This document shows, in pieces, positions 1 through 4,478 of a DNA stretch of 5,838 nucleotides. Positions within the stretch are counted from its first letter, which is position 1; every line of letters starts with the position of its first letter. Made by a program: the position numbers and the translations under genes. The notes under the pieces are model-generated. The model saw only the letters and a program-made list of their open reading frames with translations, ran no database searches and was not told where the DNA came from. The DNA is from 66-474 sp051961995 (GTDB taxonomy: Bacteria; Pseudomonadota; Gammaproteobacteria; Xanthomonadales; Rhodanobacteraceae). Location of the stretch: the NCBI GenBank assembly GCA_051961995.1, contig JBQCCR010000053.1, positions 1-5,838 on the forward strand, given 5' to 3'.

Positions 1-461
1 TCCCATTGCTCGTCGCCATCTTCCAGCAACTGCCCGAAATCCTTGTCGGCGGAAACGATCACCGCGCGGAAACCGTGCGATCGCAATGCCGCGCGCGCGC
101 TGCCGATCAGGTCGTCGGCTTCATAGGCGGCATCGGCCAGTACGGTCAGGCCGAGCGCGTAGGCGAACTCGCGGCAGTATTCGAACTGGCGCTTCAATTC
201 CGGCGGCGCCGGATCGCGATTGGCCTTGTAGGCGGGATAAATGGTGTTGCGGAAGGAACTGGTCAGCGAGATGTCGAATGCGGCCGCCGCGTGCGTGGGC
301 CGCGTGCGCTCGATAAATTCGATCAGGAATCGCGCGAAGCCGTGTACCGCGTTCACCGGAGCGCCATCCACGTCCACGAACTGGTCCGGCATGGAGTGCC
401 AGGCACGGAACACGTACATGCTGGAATCCAGCAGGTACAACGTGGGTGCCGGCGCGCTCAC
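1..461 (-). CDS. Stand-alone 5'-3' exonuclease (FEN/ExoIX family), N-terminal 153 codons, cut by window edge
   Basis: Family role: metal-dependent 5' nuclease removing flaps or 5' ends during DNA replication and repair, in the cytoplasm, like the N-terminal domain of DNA polymerase I. Visible signature residues: D12 in LLDSSMYVFRAW, the helical-arch segment YPAYKANR (75-82), the acidic cluster YEADDLIG (113-120) and SADKDFGQL (137-145) with D139 and D141. These are the usual metal-binding acids of the family. The start is GTG at 461-459. The next ATG (419) would delete D12, so GTG is strongly preferred, although only a weak Shine-Dalgarno sequence precedes it. The start overlaps the nitroreductase stop as GTGA, implying translational coupling. 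Stand-alone members run to roughly 250-300 residues, so about half is missing to the left. An Xni-like or PolA-truncated form cannot be distinguished here; a complete polA is possible but less likely, because PolA rarely starts with such an extension. Confidence 0.9.
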   Translation of the reverse strand, partial: MSAPAPTLYLLDSSMYVFRAWHSMPDQFVDVDGAPVNAVHGFARFLIEFIERTRPTHAAAAFDISLTSSFRNTIYPAYKANRDPAPPELKRQFEYCREFAYALGLTVLADAAYEADDLIGSARAALRSHGFRAVIVSADKDFGQLLEDGDEQW

Positions 462-1033
462 GCCGTCCACTCGGAAACCACTTCGTCCGCCAGCGGGCGT
501 TCGCGTTCGGGGCTTGCACCCTGCACGGTGCCGATATGGATATAGGCGATCAGGCGCTCATTTCGATGCAAGCCCAACAACGCTCCGGCCTCGTGACTAT
601 AGGCCGACCATCCGGTCAGCCACTGCGCGCCGAAGCCCAGCGACTGCGCACCGAGCAGCAGGTTATAGGCGACGCAACCGGCTGAAAGCAGTTGTTCCTG
701 CGCGGGGATCTTCGGGTGATCCTCCTCGACGCGCGCGATCACCGCGACCACCACCGGCGCGGCGTTGAAGCGCTGGCGATCCTTTTCGAGTTTCGGCGCA
801 GGCGCCTGCGCATCAACGCGTGCGTGCAGTGCGGCCAGGCGCTCGCCGTAGATTGGTTTGTCCGGACCCTGCAGCACGATCAGCCGCCACGGCGCGAGCT
901 TGCCGTGATCGGGCACGCGGATGGCGGTCTCCAGCAGTTGCCGCAGTTGTGCGGGATCCGGCCCGGGCTCGCCGAGTTGCATCGCCGGGGTAGAGTGGCG
1001 CGCGCGCAGGAAGTCGAGCATGGGAGAGGACAT
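458..1033 (-). CDS. Nitroreductase family protein, YdjA-like
   Basis: Predicted FMN-dependent NAD(P)H oxidoreductase of the small, single-domain nitroreductase family; cytoplasmic, usually a homodimer. The 191-residue length is close to E. coli YdjA. Visible family features: basic RARHS (10-14) near the N-terminus, the phosphate/flavin-contacting PDHGKLAPWR (41-50), SAGC (117-120) on the dimer-core helix, GFGAQWLTGW (133-142) and the C-terminal HIGT (166-169). The physiological substrate is unknown for this group; nitroaromatic reduction is only a family-level expectation. The start at 1033 has no strong Shine-Dalgarno sequence; M5 (ATG at 1021) is a weaker alternative because it trims the N-terminal helix. 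The stop overlaps the exonuclease start by four bases, so the two probably form one leftward operon. It is divergent from pntAA across 65 bases. A redox enzyme beside an NADPH-generating pump is suggestive but no evidence of shared function. Confidence 0.92.
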   Translation of the reverse strand: MSSPMLDFLRARHSTPAMQLGEPGPDPAQLRQLLETAIRVPDHGKLAPWRLIVLQGPDKPIYGERLAALHARVDAQAPAPKLEKDRQRFNAAPVVVAVIARVEEDHPKIPAQEQLLSAGCVAYNLLLGAQSLGFGAQWLTGWSAYSHEAGALLGLHRNERLIAYIHIGTVQGASPERERPLADEVVSEWTA

Positions 1034-1098
1034 CGGCCAAGTTTAGCAAGCGCACGCATCGCGCATACGTTAGGATTCGGCGGCGAAGGAGATGTGCG
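1034..1098. promoter_or_regulatory. Divergent promoter region between nitroreductase and pntAA
   Basis: This 65-base spacer must carry the starts of both divergent transcripts. For pntAA a weak sigma-70-like pair can be drawn: TTAGCA (1043-1048), 17-base spacer, TACGTT (1066-1071); TAGGAT (1071-1076) is an alternative -10 box. Toward the nitroreductase, TAAACT (1045-1040 on the minus strand) could be a -10 box without a good -35 box. The pntAA ribosome binding site is clear: AGGAG at 1087-1091, seven bases before the ATG. No convincing operator palindrome was seen. The boxes are guesses by eye; that the region is a divergent control region is safe. Confidence 0.45.
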
Positions 1099-2196
1099 AT
1101 GCCAATCACGATTGCTGCCTTGCGCGAGACCGCCGCCAGCGAGCGGCGCGTGGCGATCACGCCGGAGACCGCGAAGAAGTACGCCGCGCGCGGCTGGCGC
1201 GTGTTGCTGGAACGCGGTGCCGGTGCGCAGGCGGGTTTTCCCGACGCGGCTTACGCCGATGCGCAGTGCGTGGACGCGAACGAGGTGCTCGCGCAAGCGG
1301 ACATCCTTCTGTGCGTGCAACCGCTGGATGGCCCGCGCGCACAGGCAATGAAATCCGGCGCGCTGCTGGCCGGGCAGTTGCGCCCGCACGGCGCAGGCGA
1401 GCGCCTGTCGCAATACGCACAGCGGCAACTCACCGCCTTCTCGCTGGAGCTGCTGCCGCGCACCACGCGCGCGCAGGCGATGGATGTGCTGTCCTCGCAG
1501 GCCGCAGTCGCGGGCTATCGCGTGATGTTGATCGCAGCGGAAGCCGCGCCGAAATTCTTTCCGATGCTGACCACCGCGGCCGGCACGCTGCGGCCTTCCA
1601 AGGTGCTGGTGATCGGCGCGGGCGTGGCCGGATTGCAGGCGATCGCCACCGCGAAGCGCCTTGGTGCGCAAGTGGAAGGCTTCGACGTGCGTCCGGAAAC
1701 GCGCGAGCAGATCGAATCGCTGGGCGCCAAGTTTCTCGATCTCGGGGTCAGCGCCGCGGGGCAGGGCGGTTACGCGCGCGAACTGACCGCGGAAGAACGC
1801 GTCGCGCAGCAGGCGAAACTGGCCGAACACGTCAAGGGCGTGGACGTGATTGTTTCAACGGCCGCGGTGCCGGGGCGGCCCGCGCCGAAGATCATCCCCG
1901 CTTCGATGGCCGATGGCATGAAAGCCGGAGCGGTGATCGTGGACCTCGCCGCCGAAAGCGGAGGCAACTGCGAAGTCACCCAACCCGGCGAGACGATCAC
2001 GCGCAACGGCGTGACGATCATCGGACCGCTGAACCTGCCTTCCGGTGCGCCGCTGCACGCATCGGAAATGTATGCGCGCAACCTCGCCAACTTCTCCGAA
2101 TTGCTGGCAAAGGATGGGGAAGTGAAACCGGATTTCGAAGACGAACTGGTAGCGAAGAGCTGCGTGGTGCATAACGGCGAGGTGGTGTTCGAATAG
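1099..2196 (+). CDS. pntAA: NAD(P) transhydrogenase alpha subunit part 1, soluble NAD(H)-binding domain I
   Basis: Domain I of the proton-translocating transhydrogenase, which passes hydride from NADH to NADP+ bound on PntB. Soluble and peripheral, normally an asymmetric dimer on the cytoplasmic membrane face. The 365 residues have the alanine-dehydrogenase/PntA fold. The N-terminal part (1-135) contains RRVAITPE (16-23) and the conserved RAQAMDVLSSQ (124-134) that contacts the nicotinamide. The Rossmann half has VIGAGVAGLQA (171-181; GxGxxG at 173-178), the acidic D196 after strand 2 that binds the adenosine ribose, the mobile-loop region GQGGYAREL (221-229) and TAAVPGRPAPK (254-264). The protein ends without membrane helices, so this is the split form (as in Rhodospirillum or Thermus) rather than the fused E. 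coli PntA. The ATG is supported by AGGAG seven bases upstream. Oddly, its partner genes pntAB and pntB do not follow: a leftward sigma-factor cassette lies between them. Confidence 0.97.
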   Translation: MPITIAALRETAASERRVAITPETAKKYAARGWRVLLERGAGAQAGFPDAAYADAQCVDANEVLAQADILLCVQPLDGPRAQAMKSGALLAGQLRPHGAGERLSQYAQRQLTAFSLELLPRTTRAQAMDVLSSQAAVAGYRVMLIAAEAAPKFFPMLTTAAGTLRPSKVLVIGAGVAGLQAIATAKRLGAQVEGFDVRPETREQIESLGAKFLDLGVSAAGQGGYARELTAEERVAQQAKLAEHVKGVDVIVSTAAVPGRPAPKIIPASMADGMKAGAVIVDLAAESGGNCEVTQPGETITRNGVTIIGPLNLPSGAPLHASEMYARNLANFSELLAKDGEVKPDFEDELVAKSCVVHNGEVVFE

Positions 2197-2205
2197 CAGG
2201 GACGG

Positions 2206-2229
2206 GAATTCGGGAAGGATTTCCGATTC
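2206..2229 (+). terminator. Weak hairpin just after pntAA, possible terminator
   Basis: Ten bases after the pntAA stop, GAATTCGGGAA (2206-2216) pairs with TTCCGATTC (2221-2229) around a GGAT loop: nine pairs with two single-base bulges. No T-run follows, so it does not look like a good intrinsic terminator. It is listed because it is the first foldable element after pntAA and convergent transcription from the DUF3106-like gene arrives here. Confidence 0.25.
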
Positions 2230-2230
2230 G

Positions 2231-2333
2231 GTCATTCCGGACGGGGTGAAGCCGCGGGCCAGAATCTGCTTTCGGTTCAAGAGCAGGTTCCGGGTTCCGA
2301 TTCCAATGAAGCTGGGAACGGCCCCGGAGTGAC
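2231..2333. repeat. Large imperfect palindrome with nested hairpin, probable dispersed intergenic repeat
   Basis: The outer arms GTCATTCCGG (2231-2240) and CCGGAGTGAC (2324-2333) are complementary except for one G-T wobble. Nested inside, GAATCTGCT (2262-2270) pairs with AGCAGGTTC (2282-2290), again with one wobble, around an 11-base loop. The arms are not perfectly co-centred (midpoints 2282 and 2276), as if the right half gained bases. TTCCGATTC occurs twice, at 2221-2229 and 2295-2303. From memory, elements starting GTCATTCCGG and ending with its complement are widespread between genes in Xanthomonadales and other proteobacteria. That this is one copy of such a family is inference. In RNA it folds from either strand and may shield both convergent mRNA ends. 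Confidence 0.6.
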
Positions 2334-2353
2334 GTCAGGGCTTCATGCTGTTT

Positions 2354-2395
2354 CCGGCAACCGGCAACCGGCAACCGGCAACCGGCAGCCGGCAA
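2354..2395. repeat. 7-base tandem repeat, six copies of CCGGCAA
   Basis: Six consecutive heptamers: 2354-2360, 2361-2367, 2368-2374, 2375-2381, 2382-2388 (variant CCGGCAG) and 2389-2395, then a partial CCGC. The array ends five bases before the stop codon (2402-2400) of the leftward DUF3106-like gene, so it lies in that gene's 3' untranslated region and reads TTGCCGG there. Five of six copies are identical, which suggests recent slippage. No coding role is likely. Confidence 0.9.
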
Positions 2396-2399
2396 CCGC

Positions 2400-2909
2400 T
2401 CAATGTCCCGGCGGCTGCTTCAGTTCCGGGCCGCCGTTGCGCAGCCATTGCCTGCGTTGTTCCGGCGTGGCATTGCGCCACTTTTCGCGCAACGCGCGGC
2501 GCTGCTCGGGCGGAAGCGCCTGGAAGTGCTGCCATGCCTGTTTCAGTTTTGCGCGCTGCTCCGGCGACATCTGCCGGAACGCGTGCATGTTCTGGCGCAA
2601 TTGCTTGCGCTGCTCCGGCGTCATGTTCGCCCAGCGTTGCAGGCGCTCATGGATTTCCTGCTGGCGTTGCGGCGGCAGGCTGGCCCAGCGCTGCGCGCTG
2701 TCGGCGAGCTTCCGCTGACGCTTGGGCGGCAAGCGATTCCATTCGTCGCGCAGCGGCGCGAGTTGGGCCTGTTGCGCCGGCGCGAGCTGGGCCCACGCAA
2801 CCGGCGCGGCGTCGCTCGCATTCGGTGCGGTTTGCGCGGCCGCCAGTGCGGGCATGCCGAATGCCAGCGCGCAGGCCAGCATCAACGAGGGTGTGCGAAA
2901 CGACTTCAT
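2400..2909 (-). CDS. Exported DUF3106-like protein built of 18-residue LPPEQR repeats
   Basis: A 169-residue protein of unknown function, predicted periplasmic. Residues 1-26 form a signal peptide: MKSFRT, a hydrophobic stretch 8-22, then ALAAAQ with likely cleavage near 24-26. The mature part is almost wholly an 18-residue repeat starting at 42, 60, 78, 96 and 114, with a shortened copy at 132 and a remnant at 148. Each copy begins Leu/Met-x-Pro and has an aromatic residue at position 16 (W57, W75, W93, F111, F129). Consensus-like copies read MSPEQRAKLKQ or LPPEQRRALRE. It is rich in Arg, Gln and Ala and probably helical. The motif resembles the LTxxQ repeats of Spy/CpxP-type periplasmic proteins, a loose similarity only. 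The start (ATG 2909) has GGAG eight bases upstream and overlaps the preceding stop as ATGA. It is the last gene of the sigma-factor cassette. The reading frame is open further upstream, but that would overlap the whole membrane-protein gene and lose the signal peptide. Confidence 0.85.
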   Translation of the reverse strand: MKSFRTPSLMLACALAFGMPALAAAQTAPNASDAAPVAWAQLAPAQQAQLAPLRDEWNRLPPKRQRKLADSAQRWASLPPQRQQEIHERLQRWANMTPEQRKQLRQNMHAFRQMSPEQRAKLKQAWQHFQALPPEQRRALREKWRNATPEQRRQWLRNGGPELKQPPGH

Positions 2910-3310
2910 TGCGGTGCTCCGTCGGCCGGCGTACGCGCATCCGATTGCCGCGCCAGCCACTGATAGAACTCGAGGTTCTGGTAGATATCCATCTGTCTGT
3001 TGTCGGCATCCAGGGGCAGGTCCGCGTCGTTCAATGCGGTCTGGGGATTCTGCGCAGGCGCGGGCGCCGAAGCCGGGCGCCAGAAAATCACGCCCACAGC
3101 CAGCACGCAGGCGGCCATTGCGCCGGCGGCGGGCAGCCACACGCTCCTGTGCGAAGGCGCTCGCGCGGCCGTCATGGCATTGCGGCGCGCGGCAGCCAGT
3201 TGCGCGTGGGTGCGTGCATCCACGTTGGCGCAGGCTTCCAGGTAAATCTCCTGCGCACGCATGACCAGTTCGAGATCGACATTGTTCGTCTTCTCCGGCG
3301 AAGTGTTCAT
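2906..3310 (-). CDS. Small one-span membrane protein, DUF3619-like, possible anti-sigma factor
   Basis: A 134-residue protein of unassigned biochemical function. The cytoplasmic part (1-55) includes LELVMRAQEIYLEACANVDA and then ARTHAQLAAARRNAM, a helix typical of DUF3619-type partners of beta/gammaproteobacterial ECF sigma factors. One membrane helix spans about 57-77 (SVWLPAAGAMAACVLAVGVIFW). The proline/alanine-rich stretch 79-90 leads to a short periplasmic tail ending in MDIYQNLEFYQWLA (107-120). One membrane span with a cytoplasmic head, encoded directly after a sigma factor, is the usual anti-sigma layout, but no zinc-binding HxxxCxxC motif is present, so this role is inference. Start ATG 3310 is chosen because GGAGG (3322-3318) lies seven bases upstream; ATG 3316 would have only one base of spacing. 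It overlaps the sigma gene stop as ATGA and the next gene start as ATGA, so all three genes are translationally coupled. Confidence 0.8.
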   Translation of the reverse strand: MNTSPEKTNNVDLELVMRAQEIYLEACANVDARTHAQLAAARRNAMTAARAPSHRSVWLPAAGAMAACVLAVGVIFWRPASAPAPAQNPQTALNDADLPLDADNRQMDIYQNLEFYQWLARQSDARTPADGAPQ

Positions 3311-3957
3311 CGCCATGCCTCCAGTTGTCCGCGCAATGATTCCATCGCGCGCGAAAGATGCGTTTTCACGCTGCCCTCCGAGCAGCCCATCGCGCGCGCG
3401 GTGTCGGCGACGTCCAGGCCTTCCAGTACGCGCAGGATGAAAACCTGCTGCTGCCGGCGCGGCAGCGCGCGAACCGCTTTCGACATCGCCGCGTGCGACT
3501 GGCGCGCGGCCAGCGCGCGCGAGGGATCGGGTCCCGGGTCGGGCGCATCCCACGCCGGCAGTTCGTCGCCGTCTTCGTCCTGCCGCGCGCGGCCAGTCCA
3601 GACCAGGATGCGATTGCGCACCCTGCGCCGCCGCTGCAGGTCGGTGATGCGCCGGCGCAGGATGCCCCAGAACAGCGGCGGCCATTCGTCGGCCGGCTTG
3701 TCGCCGTAATGGCGCACCAGTCGCAGCATCGCGTCCTGCACCGCGTCCAGCGCCTCGTCGCCGTCGTTCAACGCCATCTCGGCCACGCGCCAGGCGCGGC
3801 GCTCGATCGAGGCCAGGAACGCCTCGATGCTGCGCGCGACCGGCCGTGCCGCAGCCATCGCGGGTTCCACTAACGCCGGCCCGGTCCAGCTCACCGTGCC
3901 GAAACCTTCATCGCGAGCGAGCGCGTCCACCTCATCCGATGTCCTTTGCGTATTCAT
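3307..3957 (-). CDS. ECF-type RNA polymerase sigma factor (sigma-70 family)
   Basis: Redirects core RNA polymerase to a specific promoter set. The 216 residues contain region 2 (about 47-112: ALDAVQDAMLRLVRHYGDKP, then the DNA-melting/-10-recognition helix WGILRRRITDLQRRRR) and region 4 (about 160-212: ALPRRQQQVFILRVLEGLDV and the helix-turn-helix CSEGSVKTHLSRAMESLRG that reads the -35 box). They are joined by an unusually long acidic/proline linker (124-145, ELPAWDAPDPGPDP). Regions 1.2 and 3 are absent, as expected for ECF factors. About 45 N-terminal residues precede region 2. The start is ATG 3957; it lacks a strong Shine-Dalgarno sequence. An upstream ATG at 4053 stays in frame but would cross the pntAB promoter and add a cysteine/histidine-rich stretch unlike sigma factors. 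It is first in a leftward operon with a membrane protein and an exported repeat protein. Regulon and signal are unknown. Confidence 0.92.
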   Translation of the reverse strand: MNTQRTSDEVDALARDEGFGTVSWTGPALVEPAMAAARPVARSIEAFLASIERRAWRVAEMALNDGDEALDAVQDAMLRLVRHYGDKPADEWPPLFWGILRRRITDLQRRRRVRNRILVWTGRARQDEDGDELPAWDAPDPGPDPSRALAARQSHAAMSKAVRALPRRQQQVFILRVLEGLDVADTARAMGCSEGSVKTHLSRAMESLRGQLEAWR

Positions 3958-4051
3958 GGCATCAACGCGCGGCGCGGGATCGGGTTGACAGTTGCAGGGA
4001 ACGGAGAGGGTTGCCGTATGATGCCGGCAGTCGCGGCTCGGGAGGCAAATC
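3958..4051. promoter_or_regulatory. Divergent control region between the ECF sigma gene and pntAB, including a candidate ECF-type promoter
   Basis: This 94-base spacer separates the sigma cassette from pntAB-pntB. On the minus strand, GGCAACC (4015-4009) and TGTCAA (3990-3985), 18 bases apart, resemble an ECF -35/-10 pair and lie 28 bases before the sigma-gene ATG. This would fit autoregulation, but such short boxes are common in GC-rich DNA. On the plus strand the ribosome binding site of pntAB, GGGAGG at 4040-4045, is six bases before its ATG. The plus-strand promoter is listed separately. Confidence 0.4.
3992..4022 (+). promoter_or_regulatory. Candidate sigma-70 promoter for pntAB-pntB
   Basis: TATGAT (4017-4022) is a near-consensus -10 box in otherwise GC-rich DNA. 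The best-placed -35 box is TTGCAG (3992-3997) with a 19-base spacer, slightly long. The start of transcription would fall near 4029, giving a leader of about 23 bases that holds the GGGAGG ribosome binding site. A perfect TTGACA at 3985-3990 is 26 bases from the -10 box, too far for normal pairing. The gene order demands a promoter here because transcription of pntAA cannot easily reach pntAB through an opposing cassette. Confidence 0.4.
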
Positions 4052-4342
4052 ATGATCGACGGCTTTCTGGCGCTCTACATCTTCATGCTGGCCGCGTTCA
4101 CCGGCTACGAGATCATCGCGCGCGTGCCGGTGATCCTGCATACACCCTTGATGTCCGGGTCCAATTTCGTGCACGGCATCGTGCTGGTCGGCGCGATGGT
4201 CGCGCTGGGGCACGCGACCACGCCGCTGGAGATCACCATCGGCTTCATCGCCGTGCTGCTGGGCGCGGGCAATGCCGCGGGCGGTTACGTGGTGACCGAG
4301 CGGATGCTGGAGATGTTCAAGTCCTCGAAGGGGACGAAGTAG
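4052..4342 (+). CDS. pntAB: NAD(P) transhydrogenase alpha subunit part 2, membrane subunit
   Basis: A small integral membrane subunit that, with the membrane part of PntB, forms the proton channel (domain II) of transhydrogenase. The 96 residues hold three hydrophobic helices at roughly 3-23, 38-54 and 58-80, joined by the conserved RVPVILHTPLMSGSNFVHG (24-42). The length matches short alpha-2 subunits such as that of Thermus thermophilus (about 100 residues) rather than the longer Rhodospirillum version. H41 aligns, from memory, with the channel histidine H42 of the Thermus alpha-2 subunit. The C-terminal AGGYVVTERMLEMFKS is typical. The start is well supported by GGGAGG six bases upstream. 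It is followed by pntB after 136 bases and preceded, unusually, by a divergent sigma-factor gene rather than by pntAA. Confidence 0.96.
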   Translation: MIDGFLALYIFMLAAFTGYEIIARVPVILHTPLMSGSNFVHGIVLVGAMVALGHATTPLEITIGFIAVLLGAGNAAGGYVVTERMLEMFKSSKGTK

Positions 4343-4377
4343 TTCATGGGGCGAAAGCCGAGGCCGGGAAGGCCGAG

Positions 4378-4410
4378 TCCCGGACGGCGCAGGAGTGCGC
4401 CGATCCGGGA
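4378..4410 (+). other. Strong hairpin between pntAB and pntB
   Basis: TCCCGGA-CGGCGCA (4378-4391) pairs with TGCGCCG-A-TCCGGGA (4396-4410) around a GGAG loop: 14 base pairs with one bulged A at 4403. Just upstream GGCCGGGAAGGCC (4362-4374) is a second small inverted repeat, and its CCGGGA could pair alternatively with TCCCGG. No T-run follows, so intrinsic termination is unlikely. A processing or stability hairpin, or a dispersed repeat copy, fits better. Confidence 0.6.
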
Positions 4411-4429
4411 ACCTTTCATCTCCGATGTG

Positions 4430-4450
4430 CGTGGTCCAAGCCGGGCCACG
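4430..4450 (+). other. Second hairpin upstream of the pntB start
   Basis: CGTGGTCC (4430-4437) pairs with GGGCCACG (4443-4450) around an AAGCC loop, eight pairs with one G-U wobble. It ends 17 bases before the pntB ribosome binding site (GGGGG, 4468-4472), leaving that site free. It could stabilise a processed 5' end of a pntB message; this is inference. Confidence 0.5.
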
Positions 4451-4478
4451 GCGGAATGAATCTGACTGGGGGAACACG

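Noticed and set aside
880..1830. Minus-strand open frame of 316 codons opposite pntAA
   Set aside because: No recognisable domain and Arg/His-rich composition; pntAA motifs on the plus strand explain the region.
2354..2395. CRISPR or VNTR-like array with spacers
   Set aside because: Units are 7 bases and contiguous, with no spacers; it is a simple tandem repeat.
2910..3140. N-terminal extension of the DUF3106-like gene to an upstream ATG
   Set aside because: The extension is Arg/Gly/Cys-rich out-of-frame sequence of the membrane-protein gene, and ATG 2909 has a ribosome binding site followed by a clear signal peptide.
3311..3685. Upstream starts for the DUF3619-like gene
   Set aside because: They would lie inside the sigma-factor gene in another frame; ATG 3310 has GGAGG seven bases upstream and an ATGA overlap.
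2345..3709. Plus-strand open frame of 454 codons across the sigma-factor cassette
   Set aside because: Its start lies in the heptamer array and its composition is Arg/Ala/Ser/Cys-rich; the three minus-strand genes have signal peptide, membrane span, sigma domains and ribosome binding sites, so this is a shadow.
3985..3990. Perfect TTGACA as a -35 box for pntAB
   Set aside because: It is 26 bases from the only good -10 box (TATGAT, 4017-4022), beyond usual spacing.
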